From NCBI GenBank assembly GCA_015501075.1, contig JADNYJ010000209.1:1-63105 (forward strand): a stretch of DNA of 63,105 bases. The letters are read 5' to 3'. Below are positions 12,582 through 25,470 of this stretch, in pieces. Origin of the DNA: Gymnopilus junonius. Its lineage: Eukaryota; Basidiomycota; Agaricomycetes; Agaricales; Galerinaceae. The position numbers and the translations under genes are program-made. Every line of letters begins with the position of its first letter. Position 1 is the stretch's first letter. A model generated the notes under the pieces. That model saw only the letters and a program-made list of their open reading frames with translations, was not told the origin of the DNA and did no database searches.

Positions 12582-15509
12582 TCAATGCTCCGTCTCCTCC
12601 CACGTCCTGCCCACCGTCTTGACCAAATCCGCCTCTGTGACCTGCTTGCCGCTCGAAAAATACCCCGCGGCGATCTTGGCGTCGATCTCCACGCGCGAAT
12701 CGGGTGGGATGAGGTGGTCTGTTACGAATGGTGCATCAGCATCATTGTAGAAATAAAGAATAAACATAGAAAAGAAAAAAAGAAAAAGAAAAGCGGCCGC
12801 CAATACGGTAACACGCCAGCAGGAAAAAAAAAAAAAAAATCTCCAAATGCCAAAACCACAAACGCCAAACCACACGTCAAACGCCACGTTAAACGCAAAA
12901 GCATCCCAACCAGGGCCACAAAAAAAAAAAAAAAAAACAAAAACAAAAAACAAAAACAAAACAACCGCCAAAACAAACTCACCAGGAAGATCATACCTCC
13001 TCCCAATCCGAATCCCACTCTTCACAATCGCATCATACTTCATATCACTCATGCTCACCATCGCGTCGATTTTCTTGATCCCCAACCAATGCAACACATC
13101 CGGCATCAGGCTGGAACCGCATGTCTTTCACGCCCGCGATGAGCTCCGTTGACGAAAAGTATTTATCCGCGCGGTCGCCGGATCGTTTGCGGAGGTTGTA
13201 GACGAGGTATCTGTTGGAGAGCAGGTTGGTGGGAAGGGAAGGGAAGGGAAGGGAAGGGAGGAAAGGTGAGTGGGGTGTATGGTGTATGTGATGGGATGGA
13301 GATGCGGGACGTACTTGGTCACTTCACCCAACGCGCGTCCTTCTTTACGAAAGTACACCACCACGCCAACACCACCTTTAAAAAAAACCAAGCAAAACAG
13401 AAATCAGGAAGAGAAGTCATATATTATTATGCGCCAGGATGGTTTTTAAATAATGCGCATGCGTACCCTTTTGCGCCCCGCGTATACACTCCTCGATCGC
13501 ATAGGTCAGGTAGGGTTTACACGTGCATATATCGGATCCGAAGACGTCTGATCCGTTGCCTGTTATGAAAATTATCAGAGTGAGAATAATGAGGGCTCTG
13601 AATGACGTGGAAGAATGCAGAGGAATAAAAGAGTGATTATGGTGTAAAGGACGTGAAAGGACGCTAAAGGTATGCGAAAACTAGAAAAAACGTAGGGGAG
13701 ATCACAGAAGAAAAGCCACAAGAAAGGTCAAGAGAGAGAACAAGGCAGATAACACGGAAAAGGAGGGAACACAGACAGAAAAAACACAGAAGAAAGATTA
13801 TAGAAGGTAATTCACAAAAGATAATCCACAAGAAAGACCACGAAAAAGGTGGATAAAAAAAAGGAAAATAGAAACGGAATTAAAGATAAAGGAGGGAAAG
13901 ACTTACATTCATCATGTACGCGCAGCGTGAGCTCTTTGCTCTCATCCGACATGAATGCTGGGTTGCCGACTATTCCAAAAAAAAAAAGAAAAAAGAGCAG
14001 ATTAGCGTTGGAAAAGAACGCGGGAAGACAGGAATGAAGGAGCGCAGGAGGATAACATAGTAGGCTAGCACAGTAGGCAGGAGAATGGCAGGCAGTGTAC
14101 GGGTAAGCAGGGAGCCGACATAGGATAGGATAGACATAGGATACATATAGGACGCATATACGCACAGATATAAACCGTCAAGTTTCCGATAGGAGGCAGG
14201 AAGACTTTGATGTCCGGACGGGTGATGAGTTCGGGATACATCCCGCCTGTTTCTTCGAATAATGCACGTCGAAGGAGACTCTCCGAACTAAAATAGAAAA
14301 ATAAAAAAAAGGAAATCAGCGTCGGCACCCACAAAGCTTCTGAACAAAAACAAGAACAACAAAAAACAACACCTACATCCCAAACCGCTCCGCCACACCC
14401 GGCAAATACCACACCGGCTCCACCGCGGCCTTGCTCACCGCGATCTCAATCCCCGGATCCGCATCGCTCTCGCTCCCATCCACATTCTTCAACGGCGGAC
14501 TCTGCAACACGATCGTCCCATCCAACACAATATCTCCCTTCCTCGCCGCATCGTCCAGCTCGCTCATCTTCAAATGCGCCTTGGTCACCGCGATACTCGG
14601 ACGCACATCCAACCCCTCCTCGTCCACCTCCTTACGGAAGACACTCGGTACCAAGTGCCCCAGGGGTCCAAGGATACGATTTTGGTCGGGTCGAACCAGG
14701 AGGCGTTGGGGGGAGGGAGACGGCGGGTTCGGTGTGTGAGTAGTCGGGTTTGTGCGTGGGGGAGAGGGTGCCCATGGCGATGGATAGGGCGCGGTAGATG
14801 GAGTAGGAGCCCGAGTGTGCGCCGATGGCGTTGCGGTGTTTGATGGAGCTGGGGAGGCGCGAGCAGATGACGGGTCCGCGCTCGGAGGCGCTGGGAGCAC
14901 CCCATTTGAGGGTGTAGGGATGGATGCCGTGTTGGTCGGGGTAGGCTGTGGGTTGGGGGGGTTGATGTTAGTGTTGAGATTGAGGATGAGAAAGTACATG
15001 TGATGATGGGACTTACTGGATAGATGGACACGACCTGGATAAAGCAGTTTCTCCCTCTCCTTATCCGACATGGGGCCTTTCTTGGCTGCACTGGACGGCG
15101 GAGGCGGAGGCGCACTGATAAGGGCCGCACGAACCGCCACGTCACTTGCAGTGCTCGACGGGGAGCCATTGATCTTGGAATCAGTAGCTGAAGCTCGTGT
15201 GGCGGCGGCGGTAGGCGAGGCAGGAGAGGCAGACAGGGAGCTTATCGTATCCCTATCCCTACCCGACCGAGTCGGGGTGCTAGGCGTGGAGAGACTCGGG
15301 ATGCTCCCTAGCGCCCGGGGCTCTAAAGGCGATCCAGTGTCCCTCTCTAGCGATAGAGCATCGAGCTACCATAGACCCCGTTAGCATCCACCTCGATACC
15401 GCACACACCAAGAGAGAGAGCCCACCTTTGCTTGCATGGTCTGCTGGGCGATCTGCATCGCCTCGAGCTGGGCCAATATCTGCGTAAGAACGGCGTCTGA
15501 GGACGACAT
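12582..15509 (-). CDS. URC1: Uracil catabolism protein URC1 (GTP cyclohydrolase II-like)
   Basis: GTP cyclohydrolase II-like enzyme of the fungal URC pathway, which breaks down uracil for nitrogen. It starts at 15509 with MSSSDAVLTQILAQLEAMQI, a short coiled-coil-like lead, then a Ser/Thr/Pro-rich linker. The catalytic region follows: YPGRVHLSS, WGAPSASERGPV, RNAIGAHSGSYSIYRAL, DPTKIVSLDPWG, then FRKEVDEEGLDVRPSIAVTK. The cyclohydrolase part has LRVHDEC and GSDICTCKPYL, giving the three zinc-ligand cysteines (two at 13519-13527), then VVYFRKEGRALGEVTKY, matching the RibA 'RQEGRGIG' loop. It ends RTWEETEH. At least seven introns, some long and pyrimidine-rich on the coding strand. Two frame breaks near 14663 and 14712 lie in G/C runs and are each mended by one base. 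No other URC gene lies in the window. Confidence 0.88.
12767..12985. repeat. Purine/poly-A tract inside URC1 intron
   Basis: On the plus strand the introns here are built of A runs with scattered G or C: a 14-base A run near 12826 and one of 18 or so near 12920, followed by caaaaac repeats. On the coding strand these are long pyrimidine tracts. They enlarge introns that are otherwise 50-60 bases. Run lengths are probably imprecise in the assembly. Confidence 0.7.
13231..13259. repeat. (GGGAA)n microsatellite
   Basis: About five to six perfect copies of the pentamer gggaa lie within a URC1 intron. A weaker, imperfect relative of the same unit occurs at about 33228-33265 in an intron of the carrier gene. 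Confidence 0.85.
13575..13905. repeat. Long degenerate purine-rich intron of URC1
   Basis: About 330 bases between the exon with the CTCKPYL motif and the exon ending RVHDEC. It consists of loosely repeated acaagaaaga / cacaagaaag words, plus a few GA-rich segments. It carries no reading frame of interest. It shares its strand bias with the large introns of the GH35 and HECT genes. Confidence 0.6.
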
Positions 15510-15932
15510 GGTATGTTATGAGACTATACAATTCAACCAAGTAGGAAAAGAAGGAGGAGAAGAAAGAAAGAAAGGGAAACTGAATTTCGACCGTTCTTAA
15601 GCAAGCCATGATCCGACCCCTAGACGTAATCGCGTCCATTTCGGATGGGCGGGCCGAGGTCATGACTGTATCAAATGACTGGCCATTCGGATTCTACCAC
15701 GATTTGAAGGATTGGGATTGGCGCTGATTGGCGTAGAAGCTTGGAAGGTTGGAAGACTCGTTCATTTCGACCACACATCTGACTTCATACGTGTCTTCAC
15801 ATAGTTGTGGTAAAAATACAGCAACACAAAATACACACGTCAATGACACAAGAATGAGTAAGTATGTTAACTAAGTGACTTGTAAAGGTACGTAATGACA
15901 AGAAAGATAGAGCAATTCGCCGTTCCGCATGA
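15510..15932. other. URC1 upstream region
   Basis: This is the 5' flank of URC1. A frame on the minus strand crosses it but is a chance extension. No operator or TATA box could be assigned. The MITE begins directly beyond it, so the URC1 promoter may border transposon sequence. Confidence 0.4.
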
Positions 15933-16509
15933 TAAGGCTCCAACCATATAGTATACGTATACGGCCAATGGCTTAAATATACGGATACGGTTGTTTAGTG
16001 TATATTTACTGTATATATACAGTTACTTATACAATTCTTAGTATACAGTTTCAGAAATGAGGGAACTTCTGCCTCGTGAGGAGGCAAAATTTGAGCCTGG
16101 TGAATTCCCAGGCCTTTGGTATCTCGAAATCATTCATCGCTGGTTGTTTTCTGCTCGATCCTTTCACATCACAGTACTTGCTGTGACATTATTCTCGACC
16201 CCTCTCTACCATATCAGTGATGCCGGAGCTTAAAATAAGGCTGATCGTGAATATTCCAGACATGCAGAGTGTCTTCTGCTCTTAACCATGTTAAAAGGAA
16301 CCTTCTGAGATCCTTAGCATTTGCTTGAATCAGTTATGACTGACTTTAAAGTGAGATATTAGGGCATAATTTCATGAACCATATACAGATACTGTATACC
16401 GTATATTTACTGTATATCCAAAATTTTCGGAGTGCCCTATACGTATACGTAAACTTATATGGTATTTACCGTATATATACAGTAAATAGATAGTACGGTT
16501 GGAGCCTTA
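15933..16509. mobile_element. MITE with TAAGGCTCCAACC inverted ends
   Basis: The left end reads TAAGGCTCCAACC (15933-15945) and the right end GGTTGGAGCCTTA (16497-16509), perfect inverted repeats of 13 bases. If the outer TA is the target duplication, the element is 15935-16507, about 573 bases, as expected for Tc1/mariner-type non-autonomous elements. Inside both ends lie several near-palindromes built from gtatatttactgtatatac-type words and cgtatacg steps, giving an AT-rich, hairpin-prone interior. No coding potential is seen. It lies between the divergent... URC1 5' flank and the 3' end of the beta-galactosidase gene. Confidence 0.8.
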
Positions 16510-16674
16510 ATGCATGGTCCCTGTCCTATCCTATTCAATCATACCAGATTACAAGAACCTGGATAATCCTTGATGCTAGAATCACCCGGTTCGTATCATC
16601 CACATCATTCCAGTCCATATATATTCCATTCCTTACCTGACCCTACAATAAGGACCGTCCCGTGCAGGCTTAAA

Positions 16675-19600
16675 TTACTCGCGTCCCACCACACTCCATC
16701 TCGGGTTATCACTCCCAACACCCCCTACACCTCCTTCAAATGCCACATCAAGCACCAGCTCGAGGTCAGGAGAAACAGGCTCCTCGTCCGTCATAGACCA
16801 CAACGCGACAACCACCATGCTAATAACAAATAAAAACCAAAATCAGATGCCACTGGCATTCAGAATGAATAAAGCTAATACGTACTTCTTACCACGATAC
16901 TCCCACATCCCTTCATGTACTGGGAACTTCGCCTGTGGCCTAGAATATAGTATGTGCAATCAGCTTCCCATTCCCATTCATCCTGTTCATCCCACCCCCG
17001 AAAACATGAACAGCTCAAACTCACCCTAAACTCCCAACCCTCATTCCCATCATCCACCCATTCACAAACACCCTCGCGCGATATGCTTGCCCCAGTGGCT
17101 CGCTAAACACAAGAGACATCATCGCATCCACATTCTCAGGTATATCCAGGGAGAACTCATTGATGAAGAACCCAACGCCAGCTTGTCCTCGTTTGCTCTG
17201 AGTGGTGTTTGTGCGATTAAACATCGCGAGTGTAGATGGAAGACCAGCTGATAACGGACGCGCCACCCATCCCTCCGAAGTGGAAGAAGAGTAGTCCAAG
17301 AGCCCAGGTAAATGCCATCCTTTGCATTCACCATATAACCCGCCTTCGTTGAGTACACCCCGCGTCTTATCCGGAAATCTAAACAAAAGAAAAAAACAAA
17401 GTTTGAGTGAAAATTGAGAGGAAAAGATGAGAGGGAAAGATGAGAGGAAAAGATCAGACGAAAGATCAGACAAAAGGTCAGAGCAAAAGATTATATCCGA
17501 AAACATCAGACGAAAAAATGAGAAGAAGAAGTCCGGAGTAAAACTTAAGAAAAAGAGGAAAAAAGAAAAAGGAAACACATACGCCTTATACCCCCCCACC
17601 TTTCCTTGAACCCTCCACTCTGTGAAATTTCCTCCGGCATCAAGTTGGAAGCCTCTGATCCCCGAGGACTCTTGAGGACGTTGGCGGCTACAGTTGGAAA
17701 TGGAGACAAGTGAGCTCTCGAGAGAATAACAAAAGATGAGGGAAATGAAAAGCTGGTTGTAACATCCCGATGAAAGGTTCCAGGAAGAAAGCAAGGTATT
17801 TATCTTATCTACCTATCAAAGTTCTTCCAGTACATAATGTCAAATGGAAAGATGGTGACGATGTTAACAAGGAAGAGAGGGAACCTGTAGAAAGAAAGAA
17901 AGACTACGACAACTGCGAAACAAAAAAAAAAAAAAGAGAGAGAGAAAACAAACAAATTGACTTACACGAATACCCGTTCTCATCCAAACCCATATTATCC
18001 TACAAATTTCAAGTTTGACATTAGCATCAATACTCGAGAATATAGTAAGGAAGAAAAGGGGAAGAACGGAAAAAAAAAAGACTGTGAAGCTCTGAGCAGG
18101 ATATTGCACCTTCAAGTAAATGAAAAGCATCTGCGCCTTGAGCTTGAGATGCCATCCTATAATCCTACAGCTCAAATATCCATCCATTCCACAACTGAAT
18201 GAACTCCGACTGACGTCATCCAAGATAGAATACCTGGACACGCTGCATCAAAGATTAAATCCAATGACATAGAAATCCCAGGCTCAAGTATGTATCAATG
18301 AAAGATATTGATGCCCAAAATACTGGCTCGACGACTGGTCGGGACATAAATATTTGGGCCTGGGCATACATAGAGCATCGTCCATTCAACCCATCCAACT
18401 CTGAACTTCACTCCAGAGGAAAACGTCGAAGATGACATCACGAAGCAGATACAAAAATATTCCACCCATGTCATTTTCCTTCGATTTTCGCAGGAAGGAA
18501 AACATTGGCATGACGATATGGACGATTGAAGTGAAATAATTCACCGGAAAGGCATGTACGTACCTGGAGGATGGTGATAATATTGTCTTTCCTAGGTTTG
18601 ACTGCACCAGGCGGGAAGATGAATGTCTCATTGAACTCTTGTGTGATAGAGCTACGTATGTATCAAAAATCACTGTCAACGGCATAAAGAGGGAGTGACA
18701 AGTGATAATGGGCCACTTTCCATAGGTATCCAGGTAGACATCATTCAGCCATATGCTGGCAGCAAAACCTGCCAGATTGTTCATAGGGTGAAAAGGACAA
18801 AAAAAACCCATAAGATCCACATGGAGGGAAACACACCTTCACCGCCGTTCACAGACAAATTAATGCTCTTCTCCAATCCAGTGCTTTGAAATGACCTCTC
18901 CAGATGATGATGTTCTTGCAGCTGAAGCCCAACTCGTTATCAGCTCATATAAATTAGAATCAAACAAAATAGAAGAAACTCACAACCCATAATCACACCC
19001 ATACAACACCCTGCCATCTCCATAATATTGCCATAAGGGGTGTTTGTCATCCGATGATCAGCAAGGACCCAACCCGAATCGTCGAACCCGTCCGAAGAGG
19101 CTTCTGGCAGACTGTCCTTGTACTTCCACCCCATCTGATTGAGCTTGGGCACCAACTTCTCGATGCTGGACAGTGTCGTTCTGGGTTGATCTGACCTACA
19201 AACCCGCCTCGAGAAGTGAGAGCGGAAGAGTCGGTGGTGTTAATAGTCACATGCTGGCCATTCTATGTGATACGTTTCACGCTCCTAGGAGCCATAACGC
19301 TCAACTTGACATTCATATCTGTCCCATTTGTCAACTCCAAATCACCCCTCAACGTCAACACGCCTCCTTCAACGCTAGCGTTCCTCACTAGATATGGACC
19401 ACCGGGCGTGTCAATATTGAATGCGCAAGCAGATACAAGGAAAAGAAGAATGGAATGCTATCCGACTTACTTCGAAGTCGAATTCGCCTGCCTGACAATG
19501 AAGAACCTAGAATTCGTATCCGGGTTGCGCAACTCGGTGATATAACTCTCAGAGTTCGTAGATATCGCAAGACCCACATTGGTATCAGCAACCCAGTCGG

Positions 19601-21384
19601 TTTTGTAGAATTCTGGTGAACTGCGGAGGAACATCCCTTGACGCTTCATCTCGTCGAATTTGGTGGTTAGTACTCGATTTTCAGGGGCATTAGAAGAGAT
19701 GGAATACAGCTGCTTGACACATACAGTGGTTCCATAATCATACGAGGTATAAATTCCTGGTAAGGTAACCCGCCCCAAGAAGTTCCTCTGGGAGATGTTG
19801 TCAGTCTTTACGGCAGGACTGCAAGTCAGGCACTCACCCATAAAACATATAGAAGTTCATCATTTTCGCGTTCGCCGCCCACAAATTGAGATTGAATACA
19901 GATAGAAATTCTGGTCAGTTAGTAGTCGACAGCCTTCATATCCTGTACAAAGAAAATGGTGAATAAATATGAGGTACAATACAATAATTAGGAAACATGC
20001 CTGGCGAAGTAAGTCCCCATGCATCCGGTGCCCCACTCTGAAATTCTTCAGAAATATTAACACAAGATATAAGGTCGAGAAAATGACGCCATTACCTGGA
20101 ATGAATTGCGGCTGAGACGGGTCTACTTGAGCATGGTACGAATAATAATTGGTGGCGACCTGTTGCCAAGTTTGATGCGTACAGTCGTATCTCTGAGGAT
20201 ATTCATCGAAACTAATAGAGTGCAAAAGACGTCCTGTCAAGTACATACTTCATACAACATAAAATAGGGAAAGACGAACCCATAAAGATCAACAGCGCCC
20301 TAAATAAGACAAAAATGCTTTCGCATGAGTTGCAGACCGAAGTAGCAGGATAGACAAGCCATACCGTCCCATTAATGAAATTGGAGCCCATTCCAGGATC
20401 ATTATACGTGAGAGGGACGTCAATAGGCGAGTTATGGTACACCTCCTCAAGCTCGACAAAATACTCGGCGTGAGTAGCAGGGCTTTTGAGAATTCATTGT
20501 CGACTTGAATGGCTTTTACAATTTCAAAATCAAAATCAGTGTTCTTGGCGAAATGACTCAATTAACACCTCAAAGCGACGACTTACCGATGACGGGCCCG
20601 CCTGAGGAAATTTGATTGGGAGATGTAACGCCGATGATGCCGTTGATGTAATCCTGCCATGCAGCTCTGTAATCAGAGGCGTTGGCGCGAGGTTCACCTG
20701 TGATTTCCGTAGTAATCCAATGAGCGATGCCCCCAGCTGTGGTCTCAGCGTTGATATACTGTATCGGAAATTTCTAGGTCAGACTACGTCGAAGCCAAAA
20801 GCTTGTTAATGTCACTCACAGGGCCTGTACAGATACGAAGGGACATTAATGTGAATACTATCCAGGGCTAAAACCAAATAGGACGAACCTGGACGCAAAA
20901 TGATCCAGATCCCAGACTCTTTCGCGGCATCGAACAAAGTCTGGAGAGAACGAAAGCCACTGAAGTCGACGACGCCACGAGAAGGGTTGATCAAGCCCAT
21001 GTGAGTATAGACACTGATGCCGTTAAACCCAGCTGCTTTGACCTTCTGGAGGATATCTGGCCATAGAGATGGGACAGGGAGTCGAAATGTGTGAAATTCG
21101 CCAGAGCTGGTGATTACATGAAGCTAAATATGCCATATTAAAGCAATTGCTTACTATAAAATTACCCTCTGACCACGAATAGTGAGACTGTAGCTGTCGA
21201 ACTGAACATCGCTTGTGCGAGGGGCTCGTGAATGGATGTCTGGAATACTCCTAAATCCAAATGTGGTTTCAGTTGAAGATACGCGAGTTGTGGTAGCTCC
21301 GGATAAAAGAGATACGAAACAGAGCAGCAGGCAGATGGCTGCTGGCCATCGCTCAAAATGAGGCGCGAAGGTGGACATTTCCAA
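16675..21384 (-). CDS. Secreted beta-galactosidase, glycoside hydrolase family 35
   Basis: Extracellular enzyme that removes terminal beta-galactose from pectin and hemicellulose side chains. It starts at 21384 with a hydrophobic signal (WPAAICLLLCFVSLLSG). The GH35 barrel follows: FRLPVPSLWPDILQKVKAAG, FNGISVYTHMG, IWIILRPG. The acid/base Glu sits in VQVDNEF (codon 20493-20495) and the nucleophile in EFQSGAPDAWG (20044-20046). Later blocks are NAKMMNFYMFYGGTSWGG, YTSYDYG, MKRQGMFLRSSPEFYKTDW, then the galactosidase domains 2-5 (DDSGWVLADH, VNGWMMG, the tail PEDEEP-like MTDEEPVSPDLELVLDV) ending at 16675. About fifteen or more exons and roughly 1000 residues fit fungal LacA-type enzymes. VQVDNEF replaces the commoner QxENEY but keeps the Glu. 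One frame break near 19758 is mended by one C. Confidence 0.9.
17381..17580. repeat. Degenerate GA-rich tandem repeat in a GH35 intron
   Basis: Repeats of an aaagatgagagg / aaagatcagacg unit of about 12-14 bases, with substitutions, fill most of a 200-base intron of the beta-galactosidase gene. The reading is clear on the plus strand; the coding strand is pyrimidine-rich. Confidence 0.7.
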
Positions 21385-22845
21385 AATTCCAAGTTGCAGA
21401 ATGATCTTGGAATGGTTCAGGTAATTATAAGCTGCTTCATATTTTAATTATATTAAGAAGTCCTTGGGTTCGAGAATTCGAAGAAGCTGTATGTTGTCAA
21501 AGCGCCGTGTCCATTGAGAAGAACCCATGATGGAGTGGTATGAAGCAGGAAATTTGCTGGCGAGGGTAGCGGACGGACGACGGCCCGTTAATCAAAATCA
21601 CAAGGCCGTCCGTCAGGTCGCCGACCTTCCCTTTTCTGGTTCGCCTTACGGCCCGCGGTGTTGGAAGCCGACTCAGAAGTAAACGACTTGCCTTACACAC
21701 TCAGAACGACTGTCCTTATTGTGTCTTTTAGCACTGGTAGATATGCACACGAATTCTTGCCAGCGTTTAAATACAAAATTAATTACACTTATCTTACTGG
21801 CGGACACGTTTTCGAGTTGCGACCCTTCAACGGTCGATGTCTGTTCAATAAGAAGCACCATGGATTGCCCTTCTAAAAGCGGGATATAATACCCACTTCT
21901 CATGTGTTCGGGTCACATAACTTTTGAATGCTTCTACGCCTAAATTTCGGAACATTCAAGTTGGTTATTTTAGATTTGTTGACATTTGTGAGGTTCATAA
22001 TACACAAGTTTCAATACATATGTGTTCGTCATCTTCATCTTCTTCTGTTTCCATAACAAGGGACCGTGTACTAATGGATATCGAATTTAGAACGTCACAA
22101 GCTTGATTTAAAATCGGAAGGAGAATAAGGAAGAGTTTCCGTTAGCATAGCGAATAGTTAGCTGTGCATATCATTTTCCGCAGCTCTATCCCAATTGTCG
22201 AGACTTCAAGTAATGATGCTATACTAAAGGCTTCCAAAAATAAGGCGTGATTTAAAAACAGCGCGCTACGCAGTGCTTGTTGTAAACTATTCCGTCCTGT
22301 TGTTCTTGATTAGTGATTATGAAACTGCTACATGCGCAGAGCGTTGTTGTCGTTTGGACCGTATTTATTATCAATAAAAAAGGGTAGCAGAGAGGTCTGT
22401 AAAATACCTTAGATTTGTGAAATCTATTAACATTGCGACAGGGTATTGAGAACAATTCTATGCGTCCGGGGAGGCGCATCAAGTTGGCCGATGTCTATCT
22501 TGAAACCATGGAAAGTGTAGAGTATCCCTGAGATTTACAATTAGGCTCGACGTCATTAAATTTGACAATGAATAGCACTTGATTGAAAAGAGCGCTTCGG
22601 CAGAACTAGCCGAAGTTTCATATGTCAGTGTAAATTAGAAATAAAACAGAATGTACTATAACTAATCGGTGCCTACGGTACAATATAGGACGCAGATATT
22701 GAATACAAAAACGAAGCTATTAATACAGTATTGCTAGTCGCTACATAATCTAATAGAAGCCAATAAATTAACAGTGGACCCTAAAAGGAAGCAATTGCAG
22801 GCTCCCGGCGAACAATTCAGGGGAGTGGCCATATCGACATAGGGA
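21385..22845. other. Intergenic stretch, no gene supported
   Basis: About 1.4 kb between the 5' end of the beta-galactosidase gene and the 3' end of the DUF6593-like gene. Short frames on both strands match nothing I know. A GC-rich palindromic patch lies near 21565-21660, and a small perfect stem (CTTCGGC...GCCGAAG) near 22592-22614. These could be chance. Confidence 0.45.
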
Positions 22846-23558
22846 TTAATCGATGTTCCTTGCGCAGAACAGAAGAATGGTGGATACAATGCAGGGCTCG
22901 AAGAGACCTGCTTGGAAAGCCTCACTTGTGATTTCCAGAGTAATCTTCGAATGGTTTCCGTTTATACTGAGTCTCGCGTATTGCTGAGGAGGGTTAGGCC
23001 CGTTCGTGTATAACTGCGTCGTATTTTAAGTGTAGAACAATTAACAAACCAGGGGAAGGTTATTTACATTTATTCCATTTGAACCTGGAACCCATGCGTA
23101 GCTTTTACCGTTCACAGTCATGGTTCGGTGTCTGCGGATCATGGTGAGGGATGAACTTGTACGTAGAGTAGACAAGGAACTTACGATCGGTCCGAAGTCA
23201 GTTTCAAAAACCCTCCAGTTCGCTGAAAGGCGATAACTCCACTTGCTTCTACTGTTGGTCTTTGCGCCCAATGAATAATAGCAAAGGGTCCCTCCGGTTT
23301 AGAGACCAATGTATTATTGGACGTAGTTTTGACTTCGAAGAATTTATGTTGCTTCGGACCAGTTACGAGGCAGTTGAAGATATCGGGATTGAATGAAGAA
23401 AATTCGAAAGCCAAGATAGACTTGGACCCGCTTTGTGAAGGCAAGGCGCCGAACGTTGGAGGATTGGAAGAGTTGGGCTGCCAAGGCCCAGAGTTAATTG
23501 ACAAAGGATTTTGAGGATTATACCATCCTGCCTGCGCATAAGGATTACTTCCAAACAT
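22846..23558 (-). CDS. DUF6593-like small protein
   Basis: The first exon starts MFGSNPYAQAGWYNPQNPLS, a low-complexity Pro/Asn/Ser lead. It then has a beta-rich domain: CLVTGPKQHKFFEVKTTSNN, TLVSKPEGPFAIIHWAQRP, VIAFQRTGGFLKLTSDRS. The second exon has RTMTVNGKSYAWVPG and the third LYTNGPNPPQQYARLSING, then ITLEITSEAFQAGLFEPC and the end FCARNID. The pattern (substrate-like beta strands, an IEW/IHWA step, then a YxW motif) fits the Agaricomycete DUF6593 family, thought to adopt a tubby/LURP-like fold. Its function is unknown. A more distant member may be the gene at 40898-41645. Confidence 0.7.
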
Positions 23559-25470
23559 GATTAAAGCTGCTTATTGAAGGGGATTGTAGGTTGACGAACC
23601 TTTAGAAAATTTCAACCTCAATTATATAGGCAATCGAAACAGAGAGGAGACCTCGATCGTAGAGCCTATTCTCCCAATGTGCGAAAACAATTTCAACGGA
23701 TATTACAGGTAAAAGCGCCCACTACGCCCCTGAACCGGACTTGCGTGCATGCGAACCGGAAGTATTAAATTGCCTATTAGAGGCATCCCGGCGTGTTCTT
23801 GTTCTCTCTCTGGTCAATCCGCGAACGCGATTACCCATTTTGGATGCTAATCCGACGGCTCTAAGAATCCAACGACCTTCAACATGCAGCCTTATTTGTT
23901 TGATTGCCTTTTCTGCAACTGAGATCGGATATGGATGTGAGTAATTGCTGGACTTTCTGGAGGCTTGGCAATTTGGTCAGGATTTTCAGGGCTTGACTAG
24001 TCCCAAGAGGTGTGGAGGTGCTGAACGAATACGGGACGAAGTCTAAGGCCCTTTCTGTGGTTACATAAAGGAACGATGAATTTTGATAAGTTATACGTAC
24101 CGTTATTCCGTCACTGCCTCCCCGGTACGTGCCCCGCAAAGTGTCGTATCCTCCAGTTTATTCCGTTGCAGCGTTTCAACAGTCGGGGAAGTTAGGGATC
24201 AGGACCGCCTAGAATTAGTATACGTTGCTGTTTGAGTTCATACTCGAAGGTACGAGTTCAGCATTTTCCTCAGACCTCAAACACCGGAATTTGTCTGTCC
24301 GTGTGTTAGTCAGACCACGTTTTTCAGCGTGCTCGAGAGGCGGAGATATCGCCTCATGTCGTATTGCCCCCTTGTAGGTCGTAGCTACAGGTGATCAGTA
24401 ACTTCGGAAGCCTCGGGACACGGCCACAATCTGGACGACATTTCCCTATAATTTGCACGTGCACATCAACAAAGCTTGGTCATCTTCGACTTGGTCCCGA
24501 CTCGAGCCCTGTGATCACTTGGAAATTGGAATCCTACCCTACATCCTCCTACGCCTTTCCGTCCTTGGAATGTGTGCACCCATACAAAAAAAGTACAGAC
24601 GACTGATACAAACGACGTATCGAGAACATGTTGTCGTCAGCGAGTTCAAATGATTGCCAATCATCAGAAAATGGGTCATCATCCACCGGTTAGCCGCCGG
24701 TCGATATCTCGGAGGTCCTCCATTCTCCGTAATCCCTGCTATGTGACGTTGATTTACCTTGTCTCTGTGCATTTTTCCCTAAGTCCACCGTTCTAAAAGT
24801 TTCCGGACCTTTAAATTTATTACTGGCTCAATTCAGATGCTGCTGCTTTACTTTCCAACGGCCTCCACCAACGATTGTGAACTGATAGAAGCTATCGCGT
24901 TCTTATACGATTTTCAAGCAGTCTCCTTTGTACGAAAGAGTCAAGACGTACATTGTTCGTGTTCTACGTCATGCCAAATTTCTGTCTTTTGCCATCAATG
25001 GCGGGCTTACTCCCTTTGGTGGAACCGGATCTTTCCCTCAACGGCCGTCGGCCAGTAGCTATCCTTTTCTGGCGTCGTTTTCGTCGAGACGGTGAGTTCG
25101 GTATTCAGTTTCCGCCCCGCCTTGTCATAGTTGACATTCGCCATTCCGGTTCGCATTTTCTGTCGTGCTTTGATAGCTGCTGTTCGTTGCTCCATGCATG
25201 TAAATGCGAGGCGGAGACTCGACCTGTTGTGTTGTGTTCCTAACTGACATCGAACCTATGCCCACGGCCATATTCGTTCACCATATACGTTCACAAGAGT
25301 TTCAAGTCACTTCCATTCATTGGTATGGACAAATGCGATACAATACCGTAGAATTGGTAGTTGGGGGCTCGAAGTAAGTGGGCAGACCTTCGGAACTTTT
25401 CAGAGCTCCCAATTATGATTTACAAATGCGATGATATCAATAGTCGTGCCAACGTAAATGATAGAGATGA
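23559..25470. other. Intergenic stretch of about 1.9 kb, no gene supported
   Basis: Overlapping short frames occur on both strands (for example near 24391-24796 and 24837-25243). No pair joins into a recognisable protein. I see no terminal inverted repeats. A decayed gene or a lineage-specific transcript cannot be ruled out. Confidence 0.4.

Noticed and set aside
12585..13152. Plus-strand frames over the 3' part of URC1 rich in Lys
   Set aside because: They are translations of poly-A introns and antisense of URC1 exons; no family match and the minus-strand gene explains the conservation.
13231..13259. Possible telomere-like or CRISPR-like array in GGGAA repeats
   Set aside because: It is a short simple repeat inside an intron with no spacers and no telomere unit (TTAGGG).
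14373..15169. Two overlapping long minus-strand frames in different phases over URC1
   Set aside because: Both are parts of the same gene. One-base deletions and an unspliced intron make it look like two frames.
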